NCBI GenBank assembly: GCA_905215345.1
Contig: CAJMPR010000001.1
Coordinates: 1 to 64,000 of the forward strand
Direction of reading: 5' to 3'
Origin: an uncultured bacterium
GTDB lineage: Bacteria; Bacteroidota; Bacteroidia; Bacteroidales; Bacteroidaceae
Length of the DNA stretch: 64,000 nucleotides
Made by a program: the position numbers and the translations under genes. How positions within the stretch are numbered: position 1 is the first letter of the stretch; every line of letters starts with the position of its first letter. Below, one piece after another: positions 26,133 through 35,771 of the stretch. The notes under the pieces are model-generated. The model did no database searches. It was not told the origin of the DNA and saw nothing but the letters and a program-made list of their open reading frames with translations.

Positions 26133-27620
26133 TTATTTAATTCTCTTTCCCCATACAGACCTGCCACGACTATCCAGACCAGTGAAAAGAACGGTTTCCT
26201 TTTCATTTTCCCAATCATGTCCGGCAAAAACAATCAGATTGTCTATGAACTCGCCATCCAGCATCAAAGATAATAATTGCCCGGCTTCCGAAAGTTTCCA
26301 GTTGCCTTTATTTTCACCTAAACATCCATTTTTATCAAAAGAAAGTATGCCGGAGACATTACATTCTTCTTCTTTTAGCTGACCTTCGCCCCACAGAATT
26401 TGGCCCGCCTGCAAACGACGTTCATACGCCGGTTCCTGTACACGTATAATCTCCCACTCGCCTGTCATATCTGCTGCCGAGAATTTACGGGGAGCACTAC
26501 CTGTATAACGTTCAGGCGATACTACCGGCCAACCGTCAGGCGTAAAAAACACCTGACGCAAATGGAGATCCATCATTTGATTATGCGGTGACAAACGTCC
26601 TTGATGCACCATGAAGTATTGTCCTTCATCCGAAGTAAAGACGCCACAGTGTCCCGTACCTGCCCACCCCGGATGATTATTGAAACGATATGGAGCCGTC
26701 AAGATAGGAAAATTATTAGTGGTATCTTTCAATTCTACTCCAAAAAAATCGAGAAACGGACCTTCCGCCTTATCTGAGCGTCCTACCCGCACATTATAAG
26801 TAGTCATCAACGGATCATAAGAGGCAAACAAGTAATATTGTTTCAAATCGGGATTATATACGATTTCGGGAGCTTCCAGATTATCTTTCCAATAATTAGC
26901 ACGACGGGCGGTAAGATGTCCCTTATCTCCTTCCTTGACAGGAAGCCCGGTTTCCGGATTCAATTCCACGCAATACAACCCACCGAAAAACGAACCGTAA
27001 TGCATCCACCATTTCCCGGTGACGGAATCAACAATGACACTCGGGTCGATAGCGTTCATGGCCGAGGTATTATCTGTCTTTACCACACATCCCCGCTGTG
27101 TCCAGGGACCTTTGGGAGACGTGGATTCTGCTAATCCAATATAAGATGCCTTAAGGCCAAAAGCCGAGACACAATAATAAAGTCTGTATTTGTCACCAGA
27201 GGGTATTATATAAGGAGCCCAGATATTGGTTGCCCCTTTTCCGTCCGCATGCGAACGTACCCATTCTACAGCCTCCTGCGGTATTTCGGGAAAAGCCCAG
27301 CCGACAAATTCCCACTTGACAAGGTCTTTGGAACGACGCACTTGTATGAAACCCAACGGAACATTCTTCTCCACGGCTTCTTTGCGGTTTTCGTCTAAAA
27401 TAGCATCGGTGGAATACATATAATAGTAGTCACCCAATTTACGACACGACGGATCGTGTACATTGTAAGTTCCCCACGAGCGATAATTGTCCATAGAAGA
27501 CAATGCGGAATAGTCATCTTGCCAGGGATTAGGCGAAGCGGAAGGAGTAAAAACCGGAGAGTTGCAGCCGGCATACAGAACTGCCATAGCCAAAACAACC
27601 ATACATAGCAACTTTTTCAT
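26133..27620 (-). CDS. GH43 family arabinan-degrading lipoprotein
   Basis: About 495 aa from the ATG at 27620, giving a lipoprotein signal MKKLLCMVVLAMAVLYAGC (Cys about residue 19). GH43 propeller: YNVHDPSCRK (catalytic Asp), AMNAIDPSVIV (modulator Asp) and DNLEAPEIVYNP (catalytic Glu). A C-terminal beta-sandwich (GEWEIIRVQE onward) resembles the extra domain of endo-arabinanases such as the one at 39428, to which this protein is clearly similar. Endo- or exo-acting arabinanase is likely. First gene of the minus-strand PUL arm, under the paired operator at 27677-27705. Confidence 0.92.
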   Translation of the reverse strand: MKKLLCMVVLAMAVLYAGCNSPVFTPSASPNPWQDDYSALSSMDNYRSWGTYNVHDPSCRKLGDYYYMYSTDAILDENRKEAVEKNVPLGFIQVRRSKDLVKWEFVGWAFPEIPQEAVEWVRSHADGKGATNIWAPYIIPSGDKYRLYYCVSAFGLKASYIGLAESTSPKGPWTQRGCVVKTDNTSAMNAIDPSVIVDSVTGKWWMHYGSFFGGLYCVELNPETGLPVKEGDKGHLTARRANYWKDNLEAPEIVYNPDLKQYYLFASYDPLMTTYNVRVGRSDKAEGPFLDFFGVELKDTTNNFPILTAPYRFNNHPGWAGTGHCGVFTSDEGQYFMVHQGRLSPHNQMMDLHLRQVFFTPDGWPVVSPERYTGSAPRKFSAADMTGEWEIIRVQEPAYERRLQAGQILWGEGQLKEEECNVSGILSFDKNGCLGENKGNWKLSEAGQLLSLMLDGEFIDNLIVFAGHDWENEKETVLFTGLDSRGRSVWGKRIK

Positions 27621-27647
27621 AATATCAGCGAATAATAAATTATATTG

Positions 27648-27655
27648 CAAATGTA
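27648..27655 (-). promoter_or_regulatory. -7 promoter element of the GH43-GH51-GH43 operon
   Basis: The minus strand reads TACATTTG (TAnnTTTG) 27 bases upstream of the ATG at 27620. There is no -33 TTTG at the expected place; the paired operator lies there instead, as expected for an activator-dependent promoter. Confidence 0.65.
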
Positions 27656-27676
27656 CGCCACGCCCAAACCTGAAGA

Positions 27677-27705
27677 GGTGGATATATGGACATTTAAGGT
27701 GGACA
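27677..27705 (-). promoter_or_regulatory. paired operator, probable HTCS binding site
   Basis: On the minus strand, TGTCCACC (27705-27698) and TATCCACC (27684-27677) are direct repeats with a 21-bp period (13-bp gap). The near copy ends 21 bp upstream of the -7 element. The same pair, period, orientation and distance recur upstream of susC (32195-32223). The hybrid regulator is encoded between the two sites. Confidence 0.75.
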
Positions 27706-27762
27706 ATATGCCAACTGTCCAAAAAGACCGTTAACTTTTTATTGTCATCACAAGTAATCTAT

Positions 27763-27770
27763 TAACTTTG
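27763..27770 (+). promoter_or_regulatory. -7 promoter element of the HTCS gene
   Basis: TAACTTTG (TAnnTTTG) 27 bases upstream of the ATG at 27798, with TATTGT about 18 bases upstream as a -33-like element. No TCCACC operator is present in the activating orientation for this gene, consistent with constitutive low expression of the sensor. Confidence 0.55.
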
Positions 27771-27797
27771 CTTTTGCTAATACCAAATGATAATACA

Positions 27798-30700
27798 ATG
27801 CACAAATTTTTCCACCTTATTATATTATATATCGCTTTGGCGAGCCCCGCTTTCTTGTGGGCGCAGGAGTCTTTTACCAACCGGTATAACACAATCTATA
27901 TAACCATGAATGAGGGGCTTCCCAATAATTTTGTCGACGATATATACAAGGACCGACAGGGCTTTCTTTGGATTTCCATGTCGGGCGGCGGACTATCCAG
28001 ATACGACGGCTACGAATTCATCAACTTCACTCCGGCTACCCCGCATTGCCAGCTCAAAAGTAATTTCATACGCAAAGTCCACGAAGACAACTTCCGGCGG
28101 CTTTGGGTTGTATCAGAAGGGGGTACAGATATTATCGACCTGACAACCATGCAATCCGTACTACCCTATGACCCTTGGAAAAAGCTGGAAGCACTCATCA
28201 AGCAACCGGCATTCATGGTCACACAAGATGCTAACGGATGTATCTGGCTGTATTGCGGCAACAGCCTGCACCGTATCGCTTTCCGCGCCAATGGAGATAT
28301 AGAAAGTATTCATTCGCTGGAAGTCCCCAATCCTTACCGATACGACATAACCTTTAAGGATGTGGAAAATGAAGGGAAAGTATGGATAGGTATCAACGGG
28401 CAATTATGCAAAGTAGGCATGACCGTACAAGGCAAACTAAAAGAAACACTGATCGCCGATTGTCTGAGCTTTGCACCTGATCTATATTTTACAGACTTCA
28501 TAGCCAAAGAGAATGAAGTATGGATCGCCACCGACAAGGGTCTGTACCGATATAATAAGAACGAAGATATAGTAAAACAATATGTGCATGTCTCCGGTAA
28601 TCCATATTCCCTTTCACAGAACTTCCTGACCTGTCTTGCCGTAACCAATGATAAACAATTACTGGTTGCGAGCCTGAAAGGTATCAATATATATAACCCC
28701 ATAAAAGACAACTTTGAGCGTATAAGTGACCAGGTATCCAATACCGGCAGCAGACTCCTGAACAGCAATTTCATTAACTGCATAACCGTAGAGGGAAAAC
28801 ATATCTGGGTAGGAACCGAAAGCGGCGGCATCAATAAAATGACCGCCAAATGTCTGTCCATACAGAATTATCAGTATGATAATAAGAATCTCCAAACTAT
28901 CTCCCACAATCCGGTGAATGCCGTCTACGAAGATCATGGCGGCAACTTATGGGTAGGAACAGTAGAGGGAGGGCTGAACAAAAAAGAAGCGGGAAGTGAC
29001 AGTTTCACCCACTATACGTACGAGAGCGGCGTACTTACCCACAACTCGGTAAGCGCCATTACCGCTGATGGAGAAGGAAGACTATGGGTAGGTACATGGG
29101 GTGGCGGTATCAATCTCATTAACCCACAAAATCCACAGCGCAGAATAGAAGCAATCACGGCAGCCAACAAGAACAACTATCCCATTGACTTCATCGGTGC
29201 GCTGATTTACGACTCTATAAACAACGGTATGTGGATCGGAGCAAACCAAGGGCTATTCTTCTACGACCTGGAACATAAAAAGCTACACTCTCCGCTCGCC
29301 AACCGTGCAGGCGAGAACATACGCGGCTGCATCGGCTCTATCATCGACAAGGACGGGCAGTTGTGGATAGGTTGCCTGGACGGCGTCTATATCATCGACC
29401 TCCACTCCCGTCGCACCTCATCACCGGACAGTGTATTCCTATACCGTCATCTAAAGTATAAACTGGATAATCCCACTTCCGGACTGATAGAAAAAATCTG
29501 CTGCTTCTACGAAACCCAAGACGGCACACTATGGCTGGGAAGCAATGGTTACGGAATTTACAAACGCATACTGAACGAACGCAGAAAAGAATCTTTCATC
29601 TGCTACAACTCTTCTCACGGGTTACCCAATAACAGCATCCGTAGCATTTTGGAAGATGATAAAGGATGCATCTGGATAGCAACCAATAATGGTTTGTCAC
29701 GTTTCCAACCCACAGAAAACCGTTTTATCAACTATACCCGCCAGGATGGTCTTGCCGACACTCAATTCTACTGGAATGCCGCCTTTGGCTCCTTGCATGG
29801 AAAACTCTATTTTGGTACAGTGTCAGGATTGGTTGCCATAGACTGCAATCTGCCTACTGTTCCCACCCAACCATCACAAGTCCGTTTTACCCGTTTGAAA
29901 GTAGGAAACGAAGAAGTATTTCCCGGCAGCGAATATCTGCCCCTGAACATTGCCGTAAGCAAAAAAATCTGTATACACGAACGTGAAAAATCTTTCTCAC
30001 TGGAATTCTCGGCACTTAACTTCGAAACCGACAACACCGCTACTTACAGTTACCGCCTGCTCGGTTTTGACAACCGATGGATACATGTACCCAGCAACCG
30101 ACGTTTCGCAAGCTATACCAACCTATCTCCGGGAACGTACACGCTGCAAGTTAAATACACCCCATACGACGAGGCCGGAGAAGAAAATATCACAGAACTT
30201 GAAATTACGATCCAACCCTATTTCTACAAAACAATATGGTTTATACTGCTTGTCATCATTCTTGCTGCACTCGCCACATGGCAATTCTACCAATGGCGCA
30301 TACGAAGTCTGAAAGAGCAAAAGGAAAAATTGCACCTAAAGGTGGAGCAACGCACTCATGAACTGAAAAAACAGAAACAACTCTTGGAAGAACAGACTGA
30401 AGAACTGTCCCGCCAAAACCAGATGTTGAAACAACAGAATGAGAAGATTACCCGACAAAAGGTACAGCTTACCAAGATGACGCGTAAGATACAGGAACTT
30501 ACTTTGGATAAAATAGCATTCTTCACCAATATCACACACGAATTCCGTACCCCGATCACACTGATTATAGGTCCGATAGAGCGTGCACTAAAGCTAAGCT
30601 ACAATCCGCAAGTCATCGAACAGCTGCACTTTGTGGAACGCAATTCCAAATACCTTCTGTCACTCGTCAACCAACTTATGGACTTCCGCAAGGTGGAGTC

Positions 30701-32060
30701 TGGCAAGTTGGAGATAGTGAAAACGAAGAATAATTTCCTGAAATTTGCCAATGAGCTGATAGTGCCTTTCGAAGTTTTTGCAAAAGAAAGGGATATTACA
30801 TTGAAACGTTATTACCGAATGCCTTCGCCGGAAATATCCTATGATGAGGAAGCGATGCATAAGGTTTTGACAAACTTATTGAGCAATGCCATCAAGTTCA
30901 CGCCCAACGGAGGAAACGTATCTTTATTCATTGCCTTGCTACCTTCTGCCGCTGACAGCAAGTCAACGCTTTACATCTGCGTCAGCGATACCGGTAGCGG
31001 TATTCCCGATGAGGATACAAGCAAGATATTCAATCGCTTCTACCAGTCGCAAGGGCAAACCAAATATCCCATGTACGGACAGGCGGGAAGCGGTATCGGA
31101 CTTTATCTGTGCAAGCGTATCGTACAAATGCATGGCGGTGAAATACATGCACAAAACAACCATACGACAGGTTGCTCGTTGCGCATTCTTCTGCCGGTAA
31201 CTCCGGAAAACAGTACTACGGAAACAATAGTAGAAATTACTCCGCAGCTTGCGGTTGCCGATACAATACAGGTGTCCGAAAACACCGGAAAGGGTTTGTC
31301 CATTCTGGTTGTAGAAGACAACGCAGATATGCGCGGCTATATCCGTTCTATCCTGCGGGACAAATACAATGTACTCGAAGCGGCTCATGGAGGGGAAGCC
31401 CTGACCATCCTAAACTCGCATGCGGTAGACTTTATCATCAGCGACCTGATGATGCCTGTAATGGATGGCATTGAGCTGTCTCACCGGGTAAAGGAGAACT
31501 TCGCTATCTCTCATATCCCTTTCCTTATGCTGACTGCCAAGACATCGCAGGAGTCACGTCTGGAAAGCTACCGCATGGGAGTAGACGAATACCTGCTGAA
31601 ACCTTTTGACGAAACGCTGTTGCTTACCCGCATAGAGAATATCCTCGAGAACCGCAAACGCTATCAAAAGAAGTTTGCCATAGCCATGGATGTAGATGCC
31701 TTGAATATGGAAGAAGAATCGGGTGACAAGAAATTCCTCAACCGCATCATGGATGTCATTAAGGAGAACTACAAGAACTCCTATTTCGAAGTCAGTGATT
31801 TCTGCGAAGCGGCGGGTGTAAGCAAGAGCCTGCTGAACAAGAAACTACAAAGTCTCGTCGGACAATCTGCCGGACAGTTCATAAGAAACTATCGCCTGAA
31901 CATTGCCCGCGAACTGTTGCTGAAAAACCGGGAAAACAAAAGCATGAACATTGCCGAAATAGCTTATGAAGTAGGATTCAACGATCCTAAATACTTCACC
32001 CGTTGTTTCACCAAATACTTTAATACGACACCGAGTTCACTGCTTAATGAGGAAGAATAG
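27798..32060 (+). CDS. hybrid two-component system sensor/regulator (HTCS) of the arabinan PUL
   Basis: One-protein sensor and transcription factor spanning the inner membrane. About 1420 aa from the ATG at 27798, which begins a signal/anchor (HKFFHLIILYIALASPAFLW). Domains in order: periplasmic two-component-regulator propeller repeats (about 30-735, many LWVGT/LWIG blades), Y_Y_Y domain (about 745-805), transmembrane helix (about 812-832), coiled coil, HisKA with phosphoacceptor His near residue 914 (ITHEFRTPITLI), HATPase (NAIKFTPNGG, GSGIGLYLCK), receiver with Asp near 1216 (DLMMPVMDG), and a C-terminal AraC-type HTH (about 1316-1418). It lies between the two PUL arms it should activate; the likely ligand is arabino-oligosaccharide. 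Confidence 0.96.
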   Translation: MHKFFHLIILYIALASPAFLWAQESFTNRYNTIYITMNEGLPNNFVDDIYKDRQGFLWISMSGGGLSRYDGYEFINFTPATPHCQLKSNFIRKVHEDNFRRLWVVSEGGTDIIDLTTMQSVLPYDPWKKLEALIKQPAFMVTQDANGCIWLYCGNSLHRIAFRANGDIESIHSLEVPNPYRYDITFKDVENEGKVWIGINGQLCKVGMTVQGKLKETLIADCLSFAPDLYFTDFIAKENEVWIATDKGLYRYNKNEDIVKQYVHVSGNPYSLSQNFLTCLAVTNDKQLLVASLKGINIYNPIKDNFERISDQVSNTGSRLLNSNFINCITVEGKHIWVGTESGGINKMTAKCLSIQNYQYDNKNLQTISHNPVNAVYEDHGGNLWVGTVEGGLNKKEAGSDSFTHYTYESGVLTHNSVSAITADGEGRLWVGTWGGGINLINPQNPQRRIEAITAANKNNYPIDFIGALIYDSINNGMWIGANQGLFFYDLEHKKLHSPLANRAGENIRGCIGSIIDKDGQLWIGCLDGVYIIDLHSRRTSSPDSVFLYRHLKYKLDNPTSGLIEKICCFYETQDGTLWLGSNGYGIYKRILNERRKESFICYNSSHGLPNNSIRSILEDDKGCIWIATNNGLSRFQPTENRFINYTRQDGLADTQFYWNAAFGSLHGKLYFGTVSGLVAIDCNLPTVPTQPSQVRFTRLKVGNEEVFPGSEYLPLNIAVSKKICIHEREKSFSLEFSALNFETDNTATYSYRLLGFDNRWIHVPSNRRFASYTNLSPGTYTLQVKYTPYDEAGEENITELEITIQPYFYKTIWFILLVIILAALATWQFYQWRIRSLKEQKEKLHLKVEQRTHELKKQKQLLEEQTEELSRQNQMLKQQNEKITRQKVQLTKMTRKIQELTLDKIAFFTNITHEFRTPITLIIGPIERALKLSYNPQVIEQLHFVERNSKYLLSLVNQLMDFRKVESGKLEIVKTKNNFLKFANELIVPFEVFAKERDITLKRYYRMPSPEISYDEEAMHKVLTNLLSNAIKFTPNGGNVSLFIALLPSAADSKSTLYICVSDTGSGIPDEDTSKIFNRFYQSQGQTKYPMYGQAGSGIGLYLCKRIVQMHGGEIHAQNNHTTGCSLRILLPVTPENSTTETIVEITPQLAVADTIQVSENTGKGLSILVVEDNADMRGYIRSILRDKYNVLEAAHGGEALTILNSHAVDFIISDLMMPVMDGIELSHRVKENFAISHIPFLMLTAKTSQESRLESYRMGVDEYLLKPFDETLLLTRIENILENRKRYQKKFAIAMDVDALNMEEESGDKKFLNRIMDVIKENYKNSYFEVSDFCEAAGVSKSLLNKKLQSLVGQSAGQFIRNYRLNIARELLLKNRENKSMNIAEIAYEVGFNDPKYFTRCFTKYFNTTPSSLLNEEE

Positions 32061-32084
32061 TTTTACCTCGGGGGAGAATGCTCT

Positions 32085-32150
32085 TTACTCCGATACATAA
32101 ACGACGTTACATATCGGGGTAAATGTGTTTACATATCGGAGTAAAAACGA
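32085..32150. repeat. intergenic array A: three 22-bp repeats
   Basis: Units begin at 32085, 32107 and 32129. Units 2 and 3 are direct (TTACATATCGGrGTAAA); unit 1 is the inverted form (TTTACTCCGATACATAA). It starts 25 bases after the HTCS stop and upstream of the susC operator. Confidence 0.75.
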
Positions 32151-32194
32151 TAATCCTACATAATAAACTGTGTTTTTTACACTTAAAATTCGTT

Positions 32195-32223
32195 TATCCA
32201 CCTCTAAAACGCATTTGTCCACC
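32195..32223 (+). promoter_or_regulatory. paired operator upstream of susC, probable HTCS binding site
   Basis: TATCCACC (32195-32202) and TGTCCACC (32216-32223), 21-bp period. The near copy ends 20 bp upstream of the -7 element at 32244. It matches the operator of the divergent GH43 operon in sequence, period and orientation. Confidence 0.75.
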
Positions 32224-32243
32224 CTCATTTACAGCACAAGCTC

Positions 32244-32251
32244 TACTTTTG
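32244..32251 (+). promoter_or_regulatory. -7 promoter element of the susCD operon
   Basis: TACTTTTG (TAnnTTTG), with no TTTG at the -33 position. It implies a leader of about 265 nt before the susC ATG at 32523, long enough for post-transcriptional control. I see no convincing small ORF or riboswitch in it. Confidence 0.6.
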
Positions 32252-32522
32252 TCATGCAATCGGTGCTCAATCCTTTGGGAGAGAACCATGTATTTAAAGT
32301 TTAATTTTAATCTTAATATTATGAAGAATGACAAAAGAATGGCTATCACATCGTGCATGGCACTGGCTAAATTCAACCTTCACCAATTTATTCCATTACG
32401 TTTATGAAGTCTGTAACCTGACTACCTCCGATAGTCAACGTCGGATCGTGTATCAATCCGACATCATAATACAGTTAGCAACAATCTAATCTATTAAATT
32501 AACAACCTTAATACTTTTAAAA

Positions 32523-35500
32523 ATGAGGAAACATTTATTTTTTTCCGTAATGCTTAGTCTGTGTACCTTTGGCGGCATGGCGGTGTATTCTACACCTGCA
32601 ATGGCTACCGTGGCACAATCACCGACTATCAAAGTTCGTGGTCAAGTTGTCGACGAACAAGGTGAACCCATGCCAGGGGCCACCGTCAAGGTTAAAGGTG
32701 GACAAGGCGGAACCATTACCGACCTGGATGGAAACTTCCAACTGGAGGTTTCTGGAAACGCTACCCTTTTGATAAGCTATGTGGGTTTCAAGGAACGTGA
32801 AGTAGCCGTTCGCAATCGTGCCATCATTGAAGCTATCCAGTTGCAAGCCGATAATCAGATGCTTGAACAAGTGGTTGTCGTGGGTTACGGTACGCAGAAG
32901 AAATCAGACTTAACCGGTTCTGTTGCCGTAGTAGATGCGGAAGCCTTGAAACAGACATCAAACTCCAACATCTCCACCATGCTCGAAGGTAAAGTTTCCG
33001 GCGTACAAATCACTTCCGATGGGCAGCCCGGTGCCGATCCTACGGTTCGCATCCGTGGTGTCGGGTCTTTCGGCGACACCTCTCCTCTATATGTTATCGA
33101 CGGTGTTCCCATGGGAACTTCCATCCGCGATTTCTCTTCAAACGATATTGAAACCATCCAGGTGTTGAAAGATGCTTCGGCTGCTGCCATCTACGGTTCG
33201 CGTGCCGCCAACGGTGTAATTATCATCACTACCAAACGCGGACAAAAAGACCAACCGCTGAAAGTGGATTACAATGGATACTTCGGTGTGGATTATATTC
33301 CTAAGGGTGTCTATAATGTAATGAATGCTGACCAGTACAGCCAATACCTCGGTCAGGCATGCGCAAACTCCAACACCACGTTGCCATCGGGATACAAGCT
33401 TAACAGCGAAACCGGGAAATATCATTTCCAAGATGACACCAACACCAACTGGTTTGACGAAGTATTCAAAACGGGTATCCGCCAAAACCACAATGTGAAC
33501 CTCGCCGGGGGTGGTGCTCATAATACCTATAATATATCATTAGATTATTTCAACCAAAAAGGAACTCTTGAAGGTGCCGGTCCTAACTACGAGCGTTACA
33601 CTGCGCGTGTCAACAACACCATGGACACCAAGTTTATAAAGTTCCAGACCAGCCTTGTTTACTCTCACTCCAACCAAGACAACATGGGCTTGTCGAATGC
33701 TTCCGAGTACGTTCAAGGCTTGTATGGCGACGTAACCAACGTGTTGCGCGGTTCTTTGCTGATGCAGCCCACCATCAAGGCTTATGATTCTTCTACATGG
33801 GTACTTGATAATTTGGTGGGAATCGCCAACAACTACAATTATGACGCTTACGGCTATGGCGTATACTACGATACCGTGCATGGTGACATCTCCGCTTCCA
33901 ACCCGTTGCTGGTAAATAACCTGCTGCAACGCAACACCCGCGTGGATCGCTTCGTGGGAACCGGATCTGCCGACGTGGATATCCTCAAGATGATTGGCGT
34001 TGATAACAAAAATCATAAGCTTAACTATAAAGTTAACCTCTCTTACAGCAAAACTCATTGCAAGGACTTTACTTGGATTCCCGCATGGGTGCAGAGTAAC
34101 CGCGTGTACTTGGCCAAAAGCAACGAACGACTCACTAAGGCGTCACGCGATTATTCGGATGCTTTGATAGAAAACGTGATTACTTACGATGGTATGATAG
34201 GCAAGCATCACATCAACGTCTTGGCAGGTCAGACTTACGAAGAAGAAAACACCGACCTATTGACCGGATGGGGAATCAACTTCACCGAACCTTATTTCCT
34301 ACAGCTCCAAAATGCTTCCGACACGTATTCTGAAAGCTACGAGTACAAGCATTCCATCCTCTCTTACATCGGTCGTATCAACTATAATTACGATGACAGA
34401 TATTTATTCTCGGCAACAGTGCGCCGGGATGGCAGTTCCCGCCTGACCAGAAATATCCGTTGGGGAACTTTTCCCTCTGTCTCTGTGGGCTGGCGCTTCG
34501 ACAAAGAGAGCTTCTTTCCATTCAATACAAATACCGTGAACATGTTCAAAGTCCGTGCCAGCTATGGTGAGCTCGGTAACGAGAATATCGGCGAGTATAT
34601 GTATCAAGCTGTCATGTCGCGCAACAACATGACTTACAATTTCAACGGTAACGTGGTGACCGGTTCTGCCGTTTCCACTTTTGTGGACAATAACTTGGCA
34701 TGGGAGAAAAAGAAGACCTACAATGTGGGTATCGACCTCGCCCTATTCCGCAACCGCCTGGAGTTTACGGCTGAGTGGTACAAGAATACCAGCGAAGACC
34801 TTCTGTATGCTGTTCCTGTACCGGAACAAGCCGGTGTATCCAATACCACCGTTACGATGAATGCCGCCTCTATGAACAACTCCGGTTTCGAGTTCTCGGC
34901 TACCTACCGCAACCGTGACCGTGACTTTAAGTATGAGCTTTCGGCCAACCTCAGTACATTGCGTAATCGCGTGACTTCGTTGGGCTTTGGTACCGACTCT
35001 TACATTTCCGGAGCATACATTACTAATGTAGGCCAAGAAATAGGTCAGTTCTACGGCTGGGCTTATGAAGGTATTGCGCGCACACAGGAAGACTTGGACA
35101 ACCATGCCACTCAAGAGGGTGCCCAGATTGGCGACTGCCTCTATAAGGACGTGAGTGGACCGGACGGTAAACCTGACGGTAAAATAGACGCTAACGACCA
35201 AGTGGTACTGGGCAGCGGTATGCCCAAGATTCATTTCGGTATTAATGCCCGCTTTGAATACAAGCGTTTTGACTTGAGCATTGCAACTTTCGGCGCATTG
35301 AACTATCATGTAAGCGACGACATCTACAACTCGCTTAACTCTTGCTACGGCTGGGGAAACAAAGCGGTGGGTATGCTCGATGCCAACCGATTTAGCGAAG
35401 ACGGCAGCACTTACCTTTCCAACGTGCCACGTACCTATGTCACCAACAGTGCCAGCTTGGGTTGGAACGACCTCTTCAGCCAACGCAAGATTCAGAACGC

Positions 35501-35732
35501 AGCCTACTGGAAGATTGCCAATGTAGAATTGGGGTATAACTTCCCTAACGAGTGGTTCGGCAAATATGTATCCGATGTACGTTTCTACGTGTCAGCACAG
35601 AATCTCCACACCTTCACCGGCTATCACGGTTATAATGTAGACTATGCGGGAGGGACTTTCACCCCGGGATACAACTTCTGTTCTTATCCTACTGCACGCA
35701 CTTTCATGTGTGGCGTTCATTTTACATTCTAA
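32523..35732 (+). CDS. SusC/RagA-family TonB-dependent outer-membrane transporter
   Basis: Imports oligosaccharides across the outer membrane using TonB energy, with the SusD lid. 1069 aa: signal peptide ending near residue 28, carboxypeptidase-D-like domain at about 38-115 (GQVVDEQGEPMPGATVKVKG; GTITDLDGNFQLEV), a TonB-box-like segment QVVVVGYGTQKK, plug domain with VRIRGVGSFGDTSPLYVIDG, and a 22-strand barrel ending in the aromatic TFMCGVHFTF. Only one SusC/SusD pair is present in this PUL. Its induction should depend on the operator at 32195. Confidence 0.96.
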   Translation: MRKHLFFSVMLSLCTFGGMAVYSTPAMATVAQSPTIKVRGQVVDEQGEPMPGATVKVKGGQGGTITDLDGNFQLEVSGNATLLISYVGFKEREVAVRNRAIIEAIQLQADNQMLEQVVVVGYGTQKKSDLTGSVAVVDAEALKQTSNSNISTMLEGKVSGVQITSDGQPGADPTVRIRGVGSFGDTSPLYVIDGVPMGTSIRDFSSNDIETIQVLKDASAAAIYGSRAANGVIIITTKRGQKDQPLKVDYNGYFGVDYIPKGVYNVMNADQYSQYLGQACANSNTTLPSGYKLNSETGKYHFQDDTNTNWFDEVFKTGIRQNHNVNLAGGGAHNTYNISLDYFNQKGTLEGAGPNYERYTARVNNTMDTKFIKFQTSLVYSHSNQDNMGLSNASEYVQGLYGDVTNVLRGSLLMQPTIKAYDSSTWVLDNLVGIANNYNYDAYGYGVYYDTVHGDISASNPLLVNNLLQRNTRVDRFVGTGSADVDILKMIGVDNKNHKLNYKVNLSYSKTHCKDFTWIPAWVQSNRVYLAKSNERLTKASRDYSDALIENVITYDGMIGKHHINVLAGQTYEEENTDLLTGWGINFTEPYFLQLQNASDTYSESYEYKHSILSYIGRINYNYDDRYLFSATVRRDGSSRLTRNIRWGTFPSVSVGWRFDKESFFPFNTNTVNMFKVRASYGELGNENIGEYMYQAVMSRNNMTYNFNGNVVTGSAVSTFVDNNLAWEKKKTYNVGIDLALFRNRLEFTAEWYKNTSEDLLYAVPVPEQAGVSNTTVTMNAASMNNSGFEFSATYRNRDRDFKYELSANLSTLRNRVTSLGFGTDSYISGAYITNVGQEIGQFYGWAYEGIARTQEDLDNHATQEGAQIGDCLYKDVSGPDGKPDGKIDANDQVVLGSGMPKIHFGINARFEYKRFDLSIATFGALNYHVSDDIYNSLNSCYGWGNKAVGMLDANRFSEDGSTYLSNVPRTYVTNSASLGWNDLFSQRKIQNAAYWKIANVELGYNFPNEWFGKYVSDVRFYVSAQNLHTFTGYHGYNVDYAGGTFTPGYNFCSYPTARTFMCGVHFTF

Positions 35733-35771
35733 TCGTTACTATCTAATACCTAAATACTAAAAGTATATCAT

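Noticed and set aside
32123..32407. 94-codon open frame in the susC leader
   Set aside because: It spans the repeat array, the operator and the -7 element and has no domain or ribosome-binding site, so it is not a gene.
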